This document shows, piece after piece, positions 52,063 to 60,639 of a stretch of 64,000 nucleotides of DNA. Positions within the stretch are counted from its first letter, which is position 1, and the number at the start of each line of letters is the position of its first letter. Source of the DNA: an uncultured Amylibacter sp. (GTDB taxonomy: Bacteria > Pseudomonadota > Alphaproteobacteria > Rhodobacterales > Rhodobacteraceae). Position numbers and translations under genes: made by a program. Below the pieces are notes generated by a model. It made no database searches. It was not told where the DNA came from and worked only from the letters and a program-made list of their open reading frames with translations. Location: NCBI GenBank assembly GCA_943846615.1, contig OX044354.1, positions 2,559,001 through 2,623,000 on the forward strand. Direction: 5' to 3'.

Positions 52063-52382
52063 TTTTTCTTCTTGCGCTCTGCTTTCTCGACGATGCCAGA
52101 TTTACCTTCACGACGTTCCAGCTCTTTCAAAACATCATCGAATTTTACATCGCGTGATGATAGCATAACAAACAGGTGGAACAAAACATCTGCCGCTTCT
52201 TCGGTCAGGTTTTTCTTGTCACCTTTGGCGGCAGCGATGATGGCCTCTACGGCCTCTTCGCCGAATTTTTCCGCGCATTTTTCAGGTCCGCGTTTGAATA
52301 ATTTCGCGGCATAGGACTTCTTCTCGTCCTCGCCCTTGCGGCTCTCTATTGTGTTTGCAAGTCGCGTTAATACGTTCGCCAT
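52059..52382 (-). CDS. hisE: Phosphoribosyl-ATP pyrophosphatase HisE
   Basis: Second step of histidine synthesis: hydrolysis of phosphoribosyl-ATP to phosphoribosyl-AMP. The 107-residue MazG-like protein shows SYAAKLFKRGPEKCAEKFGE, EEAVEAIIAAAKGD and EEAADVLFHLFVMLSSRDV with the metal-binding acidic residues. I use the ATG at 52382; a TTG at 52388 overlapping the hisF TGA is possible. It is the last gene of the his cluster here and separate from HisI, as usual in alphaproteobacteria. Confidence 0.94.
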   Translation of the reverse strand: MANVLTRLANTIESRKGEDEKKSYAAKLFKRGPEKCAEKFGEEAVEAIIAAAKGDKKNLTEEAADVLFHLFVMLSSRDVKFDDVLKELERREGKSGIVEKAERKKKN

Positions 52383-52384
52383 GG

Positions 52385-53143
52385 TCAAAGTCTCACTGCT
52401 ACGCCTGCGTTATGCATGTGCGTTTTTGCCTGTTTAATGGTGTAGTCACCAAAGTGGAAGATTGATGCCGCCAAAACGGCAGATGCGCCGCCCTTGGTGA
52501 CTCCATCAACCAGATGATCCAGATTGCCAACGCCGCCCGATGCGATCACGGGGATATTTACCGCGTCACTAATCGCGCGTGTTAGGGGCAGGTTATAGCC
52601 ATCGCGCGTTCCGTCACGATCCATGGATGTGAGTAGGATTTCGCCTGCACCTTTGCTGGCGACAAGTTTCGCAAATTCAATGGCATCTATGCCCGTTGGT
52701 TTGCTCCCACCGTGCGTGAAAATTTCCCATTTTCCAGGGCTGACAGTTTTAGCGTCAATCGCCACGACGATACATTGCGAACCAAAACGATTAGCGCTGT
52801 CGGCAACTACGTCTGGGTTTGCGACGGCGGCGGAATTGAAACCCACCTTATCCGCACCCGCGAGTAAAAGATTACGCACATCATCAGGGGTGCGCACCCC
52901 GCCACCAATAGTTAGGGGCATAAAACATTGCTCTGCTGTGCGGCGCGCCACATCCAGCATCGTGCCACGATTTTCAATCGTTGCGGCAATGTCCAAAAAG
53001 CACAACTCATCCGCACCCGCGGCGTCATATGCCTTTGCACTCTCGACGGGATCGCCAGCGTCGATCAAATCGACGAAATTTACGCCTTTGACGACACGAC
53101 CGCCCTTAACGTCCAAACAGGGTATAATTCTCGTTTTTAACAT
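52385..53143 (-). CDS. hisF: Imidazole glycerol phosphate synthase subunit HisF
   Basis: Cyclase subunit: uses ammonia from HisH to turn PRFAR into imidazole glycerol phosphate and AICAR. The 252-residue TIM barrel shows the catalytic Asp11 in [16 protein letters not shown] and the second catalytic Asp in [14 protein letters not shown], plus phosphate-binding GGG segments ([25 protein letters not shown]). GAGGAGC before the ATG at 53143 fixes the start. hisE follows within 2 bp. Upstream, a + strand membrane protein gene separates it from hisA. Confidence 0.96.
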   Translation of the reverse strand: MLKTRIIPCLDVKGGRVVKGVNFVDLIDAGDPVESAKAYDAAGADELCFLDIAATIENRGTMLDVARRTAEQCFMPLTIGGGVRTPDDVRNLLLAGADKVGFNSAAVANPDVVADSANRFGSQCIVVAIDAKTVSPGKWEIFTHGGSKPTGIDAIEFAKLVASKGAGEILLTSMDRDGTRDGYNLPLTRAISDAVNIPVIASGGVGNLDHLVDGVTKGGASAVLAASIFHFGDYTIKQAKTHMHNAGVAVRL

Positions 53144-53225
53144 ATGCTCCTCATAACGCGGGGCGTCCAAAGAGGCAAAGTGATATATGCATTTGCCCTA
53201 TAAAAAGTCTGGGGGTATCTATTGA

Positions 53226-53239
53226 TTGCAAATTTGCAA
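53226..53239. promoter_or_regulatory. Perfect 14-bp palindrome TTGCAAATTTGCAA
   Basis: A perfect palindrome in the 190-bp divergent gap between hisF and the membrane protein gene at 53334. It is built from overlapping TTGCAAA/TTTGCAA half-sites, the same kind of half-site seen before prpE. It could be an operator for either gene; the regulator is unknown. Confidence 0.35.
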
Positions 53240-53333
53240 CTTTAAAATACGTTTTGTCACTTTCAGTTCATCGATATTCGTAGTATTTACGATGGAGTAC
53301 AAGAATAACGCCAGTTGGCAAGGAATCTGAATA

Positions 53334-53819
53334 ATGGAAAAACCAAGTTTTAAATTGGTGTTTGGATTCGCCATGGGGACGCTTGGTTTGGCTGTTGTTC
53401 AGATAATAAATGGTATGGGTCTGCCAGGTGGACGAACTCTCGATTTTGTCTTTACGCAGAGCGGAACCGTGGATTTATTCAGTCAGTATTCCGCAGATGA
53501 CATCAGTATTCATCGCTGGCTTACGTCGCGCGTAGATATGGTTTTTCCGTTTATCTACGGCTCGTTTTTCTACTTCGCGGCGAAACGCTATGCCAATGCC
53601 CCGTGGGTATATCTGTTGGTGTTTTGGGTGGCTGTGGGCATGATTTTCGATTTCACGGAAAACGTCGCACAGCTGAACATTTTGGCGGGAGACGATGATT
53701 TCGCATTGAAAACCGTCTTTACCCGCGCCAAAATTGTATTTCTAGCAATGCCTGTGGTGTTTTGTTCGTGGCATTTCATTCGGGATTGTATGCCACAAAA
53801 GAAACGCCACCAAGCGTAG
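53334..53819 (+). CDS. Multi-span membrane protein of unknown function inside the his region
   Basis: A 161-residue protein with four hydrophobic segments (KLVFGFAMGTLGLAVVQIIN; MVFPFIYGSFFYFAAKRY; WVYLLVFWVAVGMIFDF; IVFLAMPVVFCSWHFI). No motif is recognised. It lies on the + strand between hisF and hisA, which are both on the minus strand, ending one base before the hisA stop. It has its own upstream region with a TTGCAAATTTGCAA palindrome. This is an insertion into an otherwise continuous histidine gene order. Confidence 0.75.
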   Translation: MEKPSFKLVFGFAMGTLGLAVVQIINGMGLPGGRTLDFVFTQSGTVDLFSQYSADDISIHRWLTSRVDMVFPFIYGSFFYFAAKRYANAPWVYLLVFWVAVGMIFDFTENVAQLNILAGDDDFALKTVFTRAKIVFLAMPVVFCSWHFIRDCMPQKKRHQA

Positions 53820-53820
53820 T

Positions 53821-54543
53821 TTAAGATTTCAGTAAGGCCGCCGCATCGGCCACGTTGATCTCACCGTCATATAATGCCCGCCCGGAAATGGCACCGTCCA
53901 ATGGTGCGCCGCAAGCTTTCAATGCTTCGAGGTCGGCCATTGATGACACGCCGCCCGATGCAATCACAGGGATCGATACAGCGTTTGCCAGATCAGCGGT
54001 CGCCTGAATGTTTGGTCCCTGCATAGCGCCATCGCGGTTGATGTCGGTGTAGATAATCGCGGCAACACCTGCGTCTTCGAATTGTTTTGCAAGCTCAGTG
54101 ACGTTGACATTTGTCTCTTCGGCCCAACCGCGAGTGGCAACCATACCATTACGTGCATCGATGCCGACGGCAACGTGGCCTGGAAATTTCAATGCCGCTT
54201 CGCGTACCAATTCGGGGTTTTCAACGGCAACTGTTCCCAAAATAACGCGGGACAATCCCTTGGATAACCAGTTTTCGATTGTGGCCAAATCGCGAATGCC
54301 ACCACCCAATTGTGCAGGGACATCAACGGATTTCAAAATCTCTTCGACGGGGGCGGCATTAACGGGTTCGCCCGCGAATGCACCGTTTAAATCAACCAAG
54401 TGCAACCATTCACAACCGGCGTCCGCAAATGCGGCGGCTTGGGCGGCGGGGTTGTCATTGAAAACCGTCGCTTGCTCCATTTCCCCTTTGTACAGGCGTA
54501 CACAATTTCCATCTTTTAGGTCGATCGCAGGGTATAGAATCAT
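53821..54543 (-). CDS. hisA: Phosphoribosylformimino-AICAR ribotide isomerase HisA
   Basis: Fourth step of histidine synthesis: Amadori isomerisation of ProFAR to PRFAR. The 240-residue TIM barrel has Asp8 in [18 protein letters not shown], the second catalytic Asp in [16 protein letters not shown], and phosphate-binding GG repeats ([25 protein letters not shown]). Its ribosome site is weak (GGAC). It is separated from hisH by a + strand DUF2147 gene, so it must have its own promoter or depend on readthrough antisense to that gene. Confidence 0.95.
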   Translation of the reverse strand: MILYPAIDLKDGNCVRLYKGEMEQATVFNDNPAAQAAAFADAGCEWLHLVDLNGAFAGEPVNAAPVEEILKSVDVPAQLGGGIRDLATIENWLSKGLSRVILGTVAVENPELVREAALKFPGHVAVGIDARNGMVATRGWAEETNVNVTELAKQFEDAGVAAIIYTDINRDGAMQGPNIQATADLANAVSIPVIASGGVSSMADLEALKACGAPLDGAISGRALYDGEINVADAAALLKS

Positions 54544-54681
54544 GATTTTTGTCCAGATATTTTCATTTGTTGCCTGTTACCGCGATCAGCGGCGAATTGC
54601 AAAGAGATCAAGTGACCAAAGGTAATGCTTGACCCTTCGCGCGGCGATTTTGCACAGTCGTGCGAAACTGGGAGAAGAAAA

Positions 54682-55077
54682 ATGAAGAAATTAACGATTG
54701 TTGCTGCATTGGTTGTGTTAAGCAGTCCTGCGTCGGCAAATGACGTTTTTGGGACATGGAAAACAGCCAAAGACGACAACGGGAACTACGGTCACATTGA
54801 TGTTGCCGCTTGTGGTGCAAAGATTTGCGGTGTCTTAGTGAAATCATTTTCATCAGATGGCAGCAAATTGGAATCCGAGAATATAGGCAAGAAAATCATC
54901 TGGGACATGGTCGATGATGGAAAGGGGCGTGGGTATTATTCAGGCGGTAAAGTATGGTCGCCAGATCGGGATAAAACCTACAAATCCAAGATGCAATTAA
55001 ATGGCAATGTCCTGAACGTGAAGGGTTGTATCGGCCCGATCTGTCGTGATGGTGGAACTTGGACACGCGTGAACTAA
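54682..55077 (+). CDS. DUF2147 periplasmic protein inside the his region
   Basis: A 131-residue secreted protein: signal peptide (MKKLTIVAALVVLSSPASA), then the DUF2147 pattern NDVFGTWKTAKDDNGNYGHI, CGAKICGVLVKSFS and the C-terminal GCIGPICRDGGTWTRVN with paired cysteines. The family is a lipocalin-like beta barrel of unknown function. GGGAGAAG before the ATG at 54682 sets the start. It is on the strand opposite to hisH and hisA, and its stop abuts the hisH stop with no spacer. An inverted repeat TTTGCAC-agtc-GTGCGAAA lies upstream. Confidence 0.88.
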   Translation: MKKLTIVAALVVLSSPASANDVFGTWKTAKDDNGNYGHIDVAACGAKICGVLVKSFSSDGSKLESENIGKKIIWDMVDDGKGRGYYSGGKVWSPDRDKTYKSKMQLNGNVLNVKGCIGPICRDGGTWTRVN

Positions 55078-55713
55078 CTACGGTTTCCAAGCTAAGAAAT
55101 TGCCAATCAAACGCAGGCCGGTTGATTGGCTTTTTTCTGGGTGAAACTGTGTACCGACGATGTTTTCATGGGCAACAGCAGCTGTAATTGGCCCGCCGTA
55201 GTCCACAGTGGCCAGTAGATCATCGTCGTTCTTGGGCATCAAGTGGTAAGAGTGCACGAAATAAACGTGATCGCCCGTTTCTATGCCGTTAAACACGGGA
55301 TGTTCAGATTGCATTGACAATTCATTCCAACCCATATGCGGAATTTTCAACGATTTATCGGATGGGCGCAACAATTCAACATCGCCTTTGATCCAATCAA
55401 AGCCTTGGTGTGTCCCGTGCTCCAAGCCGCGCGTCGCCATCATCTGCATGCCAACGCAAATTCCCATAAAGGGTTTTCCGGATTTAACATGTTCCTCGAT
55501 TGCGCCAAATAATCCATCAATCGCGCCTAATTCACGGCGACAATCGGCGAATGCACCAACGCCCGGTAAAACCACACGATCCGCACTACGTACCACATTA
55601 GGATCGGCAGACACGATAACCTGACCCGCACCCAATTCATCCGCCATCCGCTGAAAGCTTTTTTCGGCGGATCGCAGATTACCAGAATTGTAATCAACTA
55701 TAACTGTGCTCAT
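55078..55713 (-). CDS. hisH: Imidazole glycerol phosphate synthase glutaminase subunit HisH
   Basis: Glutamine amidotransferase that feeds ammonia to HisF. The 211-residue class I domain has the oxyanion strand [17 protein letters not shown], the catalytic Cys in [11 protein letters not shown], and the catalytic His/Glu in [13 protein letters not shown]. The start overlaps the hisB stop as a 4-bp coupling. Downstream, hisA should follow but DUF2147 lies between on the other strand. Length is normal. Confidence 0.95.
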   Translation of the reverse strand: MSTVIVDYNSGNLRSAEKSFQRMADELGAGQVIVSADPNVVRSADRVVLPGVGAFADCRRELGAIDGLFGAIEEHVKSGKPFMGICVGMQMMATRGLEHGTHQGFDWIKGDVELLRPSDKSLKIPHMGWNELSMQSEHPVFNGIETGDHVYFVHSYHLMPKNDDDLLATVDYGGPITAAVAHENIVGTQFHPEKSQSTGLRLIGNFLAWKP

Positions 55714-56303
55714 TCGGACAAGGTTCCCTTGGTGGATGGGATGTCGTTTGCCTTGCGTGGGTCTGTTTCAACCGCTTCGCGTAATGCTTGGGCCACGGAT
55801 TTAAACGCGGCCTCAACGATGTGGTGGCTGTTGAAACCATCCAGCGCGTTCACGTTCAATGTAATGCCGCCCTGTGTTGCGAAGGCTGTGAAAAATTCGC
55901 GAACCAATTCGGTGTCAAACGTGCCTATTTTTGCCGTTGGAATATCCACGTGCCAGACTAAATACGGACGACCAGATAAATCCAACGCCGTGCGTACCAA
56001 TGCGTCGTCCATTGCCAACAGGCTGGAGCCATAACGGCGAATGCCGCGTTTGTCGCCAACCGCTTCGGCCAATGCTTTGCCCAAGGCAATACCCACATCT
56101 TCGACGGTGTGGTGGTCATCGATGTGCAGATCACCTGTTGCGCGTATGGTCATATCGATCAGCGAGTGGCGCGATAATTGATCCAGCATGTGGTCGAAAA
56201 AACCAACACCAGTTTCATTGTCGTATTTGCCTGTTCCGTCCAAATTAATGGTGACGGAAATCTTGGTTTCTGCCGTGTCACGGCTGATCGTTGCTGTACG
56301 CAT
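55710..56303 (-). CDS. hisB: Imidazoleglycerol-phosphate dehydratase HisB
   Basis: Converts imidazole glycerol phosphate to imidazole acetol phosphate. The 197-residue single-domain enzyme (no fused histidinol-phosphatase, unlike E. coli) shows the manganese-binding signatures [35 protein letters not shown] and [13 protein letters not shown]. The ATG at 56303 has AAGGAC upstream; the frame runs 15 codons further without a good start. It is the first gene of the cluster and is coupled to hisH by an overlap. Confidence 0.96.
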   Translation of the reverse strand: MRTATISRDTAETKISVTINLDGTGKYDNETGVGFFDHMLDQLSRHSLIDMTIRATGDLHIDDHHTVEDVGIALGKALAEAVGDKRGIRRYGSSLLAMDDALVRTALDLSGRPYLVWHVDIPTAKIGTFDTELVREFFTAFATQGGITLNVNALDGFNSHHIVEAAFKSVAQALREAVETDPRKANDIPSTKGTLSE

Positions 56304-56402
56304 CACACTGTCCTTTTTGTGCTGATAATTTGGCTTATAGAAGGGCACGCGCTGTGATGAAAGGGGCGAGTTGTATGCGTGCGTTAAACTGTGGCCTTTG
56401 CG

Positions 56403-57638
56403 TCAATCAAAACGGGATGGATTGTATGCGTTTGTGTCGATGTTAGAGGGGCGATCCAAAACGATATCGCGCACCAATTGCCCGACCTTTGGCCCCATTG
56501 TCAGGCCCAGATGTTGCGCGCCAAAAGCGAATACGACGGACGGATCGTTTGGACTGCGCCCGATCATAGGCAGGCTGTCGGGCAGGGTGGGGCGTGTTCC
56601 CTGCCATGTTGTTTCCCCGTCGTGTTTTAAATTCGGATACAGGTTATACAGAAATCGGCGCAGGTTGTTGATTGCCGCTGGATTTGGCGGCGTGTCCAGT
56701 GGTGCAAATTCCGATTGCCCTGCACAGCGCAAAAATCCATCCATCGGTGTCAGGCCAAAGCGTTTGTCGATAATCAAATACGGATTAGGCGGCATATGTG
56801 ATGGGCCTTGCAGGGTTAGATGATAGCCGCGTTCGCCTTGTAGGGGTACCCTGTGGCCAAGCGCGCGCGCCAATTCCTTGGACCATGCGCCGGTCGCTAG
56901 AACGATAGTATCCGCGTTCAAAACACTTCCATCCATCATTCCAACAGTCCGATCGCCAACTGTCGAGACCGCACCCGCATGAATTTTGCCGCCCTGCGTT
57001 TGAAAATGATGCACCAGCGCGGCAACATAGGCCGATGGATCGGTGATCCAGCCGTGATGATGATAGGCAAGGCCAAATTGGTAACGTTGTGAAATATGGG
57101 GGTCACGATCCATCAGATCGTCGCGGTTCAATTCTGTCCAAGTCATGCCCAATTCCGCGCGGGTTTTATTGGCAAATCGATCCGATGTGAATTGACGGCG
57201 GTGGCGGTACAAAAACGTCATATCGCCTTTGGATATATAGTGTTCCGCATCTGTGCCCTTGGCCAATTGTGTATGTTTTTCAACGGTATCATACAGGAGT
57301 GTATTCAACCCTGTGATAATCTTCGCCGCCTTTGGTTTGGTTCCGTTCAACATGAAACCAGCCGCCCATGGCATCAATTTCACCATATACGACCATTTCA
57401 TATAAACGGGGCTGCGCGGTGAAAACATGATTTGGGGTATCATTTTCAACATCGATGGATTGGCAATCGGCATCACACCCTCGCGTGCCAAAATGCCAGC
57501 GTTGCCAAATGATGTTTGGCTGGGATCGCCCGCGGGCACGCGGTCCACTAGCGTTACCTTCGCGCCTGCGCGACGTAACGTTTCGGCACAGCTGACGCCT
57601 GTTATCCCCGCGCCAATGACGATTACCGTTTTTCCCAT
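56403..57638 (-). CDS. FAD-dependent oxidoreductase, D-amino-acid-dehydrogenase-like
   Basis: A 411-residue DAO-fold flavoprotein: dinucleotide-binding GAGITGVSCAETLRRAGA at the N-terminus, FAD region QTSFGNAGILA, and the C-terminal DSLPMIGRSPNDPSVVFAFG with HLGLTMGP. The pattern fits DadA-like D-amino acid dehydrogenases (electrons to the respiratory chain), but hydroxyproline or glycine oxidases are alternatives. The ATG at 57638 has AGGTG upstream. It is divergent from a LysR gene at 57748, a common arrangement for a substrate-induced oxidase. Confidence 0.86.
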   Translation of the reverse strand: MGKTVIVIGAGITGVSCAETLRRAGAKVTLVDRVPAGDPSQTSFGNAGILAREGVMPIANPSMLKMIPQIMFSPRSPVYMKWSYMVKLMPWAAGFMLNGTKPKAAKIITGLNTLLYDTVEKHTQLAKGTDAEHYISKGDMTFLYRHRRQFTSDRFANKTRAELGMTWTELNRDDLMDRDPHISQRYQFGLAYHHHGWITDPSAYVAALVHHFQTQGGKIHAGAVSTVGDRTVGMMDGSVLNADTIVLATGAWSKELARALGHRVPLQGERGYHLTLQGPSHMPPNPYLIIDKRFGLTPMDGFLRCAGQSEFAPLDTPPNPAAINNLRRFLYNLYPNLKHDGETTWQGTRPTLPDSLPMIGRSPNDPSVVFAFGAQHLGLTMGPKVGQLVRDIVLDRPSNIDTNAYNPSRFD

Positions 57639-57747
57639 GAAGCACCTGATCTGTTTATTTTTTGTCAGACATTTCTGTGCTAATTGCTATCTTTTTCTTG
57701 TCTCGTTTGCGGATTTCCCCCATCAAGGTTCCAACAAGAGGTGTGCA

Positions 57748-58716
57748 ATGGTTGATACAGCAAATAAATTTTCCCTATGGGCCATCGAAATTTTCGTGGC
57801 CTCTGTGGAAGAGGGTTCGATTTCCGCCGCCGCTAAACGGTTGAATTCGTCTAATTCCACAGTGTCGCAACAATTGACGAACCTTGAAACTGCCCTGGGC
57901 AGTGAATTGTTGGATCGTTCAACCCGTCCGATGAAGTTGAAACCAACGGGTCAGCTGTTTTTGCACCGCGCGCGCGCGATACTAAGCGAAGTGATGCAGG
58001 CGAAATCCGAACTGGCCCAATTCGATCACAGCCAGATGGTACGATTACGACTAGGTGTGATCGATGATTTTGATGCGGATGTTACGCCTACATTGATGAA
58101 AGCATTGGCGAAACGCATGAAAAATTGTCAGTTTCTACTGCAAAGTGGGCAAAGTTATGCATTGGCGGATGAATTGCATTCGCGCACGTTGGATATGGTG
58201 ATTTCCGCTGATCTTGAACGCGCCGCTGATTGGATGGAGGTGCATCCATTGATAACCGAGCCATTCGTTGTTGCCGCACCCAAGGGAGCAATTGATCCCA
58301 ATGGAAACGTGCGCCAGCAATTGTTTGATTTTCCCTTTATTCGCCATTCCTCACGCGCCGTTATGGGCCAACAAATTGAAACTCATTTAACCCGTCAACG
58401 GATACGTTTGCCCAATCAGTTTGAGTTCAACAATTACCATGCAATCCTTAGTATGGTTGCGGACCGAACGGGTTGGACGATTACAACGCCGATGGGTTTT
58501 TTGCGAGCGCGTCGTTTTGCCGATGATATCGAGTTGCTACCTCTGCCGTTTGAACCGATGTCGCGCAGTATTTCATTAAATGCACGCAAAGATGCGATGG
58601 TGAAGATGCCTCAACAGGTGGCAACCGCTGTGCGCCCCATTATCCAAGAACAGGTCATCGCTCCGATGCTGATCCAAGAGCCATGGTTACGCGATAGTTT
58701 CCATCTTTTGGATTAA
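57748..58716 (+). CDS. LysR-type transcriptional regulator
   Basis: A 322-residue LysR protein: helix-turn-helix with FVASVEEGSISAAAKRLNSS then STVSQQLTNLETALG (about 12-65), an effector domain (VRLRLGVIDDFDADVTPTLM onward) and a long C-terminal tail. The frame is open far upstream but the ATG at 57748 with AGAGG is the natural start. It is divergent from the DadA-like gene and likely regulates it. It overlaps the DegT gene by 4 bp (TTAA). Confidence 0.9.
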   Translation: MVDTANKFSLWAIEIFVASVEEGSISAAAKRLNSSNSTVSQQLTNLETALGSELLDRSTRPMKLKPTGQLFLHRARAILSEVMQAKSELAQFDHSQMVRLRLGVIDDFDADVTPTLMKALAKRMKNCQFLLQSGQSYALADELHSRTLDMVISADLERAADWMEVHPLITEPFVVAAPKGAIDPNGNVRQQLFDFPFIRHSSRAVMGQQIETHLTRQRIRLPNQFEFNNYHAILSMVADRTGWTITTPMGFLRARRFADDIELLPLPFEPMSRSISLNARKDAMVKMPQQVATAVRPIIQEQVIAPMLIQEPWLRDSFHLLD

Positions 58717-59888
58717 GCCGCCTTTTGCGAAGTGTTATCAACGGCTTGTAATAACATTTCACCGATTTTTTGAACCTCTGCCACCGTCAGACGCGCCGGT
58801 AAGCGTAGATCACAAGCACGCATCAACATGGCTTTAGTTTGGGGCAGGTCGGGGATTTCATTCAAAAACTGCCAGTTCCAATAGGCGCGCGCATTTTCAA
58901 CATGAAGGCCGAAAATGGATACGTTCAAGCCAATATTTTTACATTCTGCAACAAAGGCATTGGCGGTGTCGTCGTCAAATCCGTTCAAGTTAAACTGAAT
59001 GCTGTCAGGCGCACGTTTTTCGCCGGGCAATGGCGCAGGTACATTAAAATGGGGACTGGTGTTTAACATTTCTGCCAGATGGTCATGATTGCGTAATCCA
59101 TCGGCAACGCGGCGTGGTATTTCCGCTAATTGCGCACGTACAACCATCGCAGATAGGTTCGATAGGCGCGTATTGTAAAGGGGTAGCTGGTTTTGATGTT
59201 TGCCAAAATCGTTGGATTTACTTTCATGCTTTTGCCAATTGTTTTCATAGGCACCAGACATGATAACAGCGCGTGCGATAACATCTTCGTCGTCTGTAAT
59301 TAATATCCCACCTTCGCCACCGTTTAGCAATTTGTAGGATTGGAAACTAAAACACCCGACTTTGCCGATTGTACCAATATTTTTACCGTTCCATGTGGTG
59401 CCTAACGAATGGGCTGCATCCTCGATCAGGGGAATGTTCTTCTCGATACACAGACGTTCAATCACATCCATATCCGATGTTTGCCCTCGCATATGGGATA
59501 CTAAAACGGCGGAAATATCATCCGTTAACTTTGCTGCGAAATCATCCATATCAAGGCGATAATTTGCACCAACTTCTACCAGCACCGGCACACAATTCGC
59601 ATGCACGACCGACGATGGAACAGCGGCGAATGTAAATGCGGGGATTAATACGCGGGCATCTTTTGGTAAATCCAATGCCTTCAGCGACAGGAACAACGCC
59701 GCCGAACAAGAGCTGACAGCCAGTGCAAAACGAGTGCCCAACATGTCAGCAAACTCTTGTTCCAACAATGTCACGGCAGATCCTTGCGATGCGTGATAGC
59801 GGAATAAATCACCAGATTTCAAAAGGTCAAGAATTTCAGCCTGTATCGCTTCAGGGATGGGTTCGGCGGTATGCAAATCAAAAGTCAT
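58713..59888 (-). CDS. DegT/DnrJ/EryC1/StrS family aminotransferase
   Basis: A 391-residue PLP enzyme, normally making amino sugars for surface glycans. Motifs: FALAVSSCSAALFLSLKALD (PLP phosphate binding), IEDAAHSLGTTWNG (the Asp), and the Schiff-base Lys in FSFQSYKLLNGGEGGILI. The sugar target is unknown; no sugar epimerase or nucleotidyltransferase gene is adjacent. Its ATG at 59888 has no good ribosome site but is preceded by two tandem 17-bp repeats, suggesting special regulation. It converges on a LysR gene with a 4-bp overlap. Confidence 0.9.
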   Translation of the reverse strand: MTFDLHTAEPIPEAIQAEILDLLKSGDLFRYHASQGSAVTLLEQEFADMLGTRFALAVSSCSAALFLSLKALDLPKDARVLIPAFTFAAVPSSVVHANCVPVLVEVGANYRLDMDDFAAKLTDDISAVLVSHMRGQTSDMDVIERLCIEKNIPLIEDAAHSLGTTWNGKNIGTIGKVGCFSFQSYKLLNGGEGGILITDDEDVIARAVIMSGAYENNWQKHESKSNDFGKHQNQLPLYNTRLSNLSAMVVRAQLAEIPRRVADGLRNHDHLAEMLNTSPHFNVPAPLPGEKRAPDSIQFNLNGFDDDTANAFVAECKNIGLNVSIFGLHVENARAYWNWQFLNEIPDLPQTKAMLMRACDLRLPARLTVAEVQKIGEMLLQAVDNTSQKAA

Positions 59889-59927
59889 ATTAGTTTCCGA
59901 TAATCAGAATATTAGTTTCTGATTATC
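59889..59927. repeat. Two tandem 17-bp repeats at 22-bp period before the DegT gene
   Basis: ATTAGTTTCCGATAATC (59889-59905) and ATTAGTTTCTGATTATC (59911-59927) differ at two positions and start 22 bp apart, two helical turns. They directly abut the aminotransferase start codon, so a protein bound there, or their RNA copy, would affect initiation. They look like an operator pair; the regulator is unknown. Confidence 0.6.
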
Positions 59928-59955
59928 TATCATGGCGATGATTCCAAGAAAACTG

Positions 59956-60639
59956 TTATTTCGTTCGTTTTAGGAAGGCTTCGAATTGATCAGCGGCCTT
60001 TTGCGCATCCACATTTTCCATCAATTTTCGCCGCGCCAGTTCCAGTACATCATTGTCCACCACGCCAATCGCACGTGCATCAATCAGATCGCGAATATAC
60101 TGAGTTGAAAACTCGGGATGGGGCTGCATTGTAAAAGCATTGGTTCCATAGGTTAAAACGGCATTTGCACAGAAGTCATTGCCCAGAACATCGGTTGCAC
60201 ATTCGGGTGCGGTGATAACTTGGTCTTGGTGGTAGGCGTTTAGTGTTATGGTGTTTTCTCCGCTTTCATCGGTATAAGTAAAGTTGCCAATTCCCCAACC
60301 TCCATCGAATTTTTTCACCGTTCCACCCAGCGCCTGTGCGATGATTTGATGACCGAAACACACACCGATCATCGGTAAGTCAGCGGCATATATTTCACGG
60401 ATTAAGGTTTCAAGTGGTGGAATCCAATCGTGGGGTTCGTATGCCCCATGTTTTGATCCCGTAACCAACCAACCTTCGCAAACATTCGCATCGGCTGGAA
60501 ACACACCATTGACCACTTGGAATACTTCAAATTCGAACCCACGCCCCTGTAACAGAACTTCGAAATTATCGGGGTAATCGCCGTGTTTGGGGATCAATGC
60601 GTCCGCTGCGATACCAGTTTGAAGAATGCCGATTTTCAT
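59956..60639 (-). CDS. Class I glutamine amidotransferase-like protein
   Basis: A 227-residue GATase-1 domain protein similar to GuaA-type or gamma-glutamyl-amine hydrolase enzymes: NVCEGWLVTGSKHGAYEP (oxyanion), catalytic Cys in MIGVCFGHQIIAQALGG, and the His/Glu site in AFTMQPHPEFSTQYIRD. No synthetase domain is attached, so the substrate is uncertain. The ATG at 60639 overlaps the desaturase stop as ATGA, implying coupling to that gene, an unusual partner. Confidence 0.87.
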   Translation of the reverse strand: MKIGILQTGIAADALIPKHGDYPDNFEVLLQGRGFEFEVFQVVNGVFPADANVCEGWLVTGSKHGAYEPHDWIPPLETLIREIYAADLPMIGVCFGHQIIAQALGGTVKKFDGGWGIGNFTYTDESGENTITLNAYHQDQVITAPECATDVLGNDFCANAVLTYGTNAFTMQPHPEFSTQYIRDLIDARAIGVVDNDVLELARRKLMENVDAQKAADQFEAFLKRTK

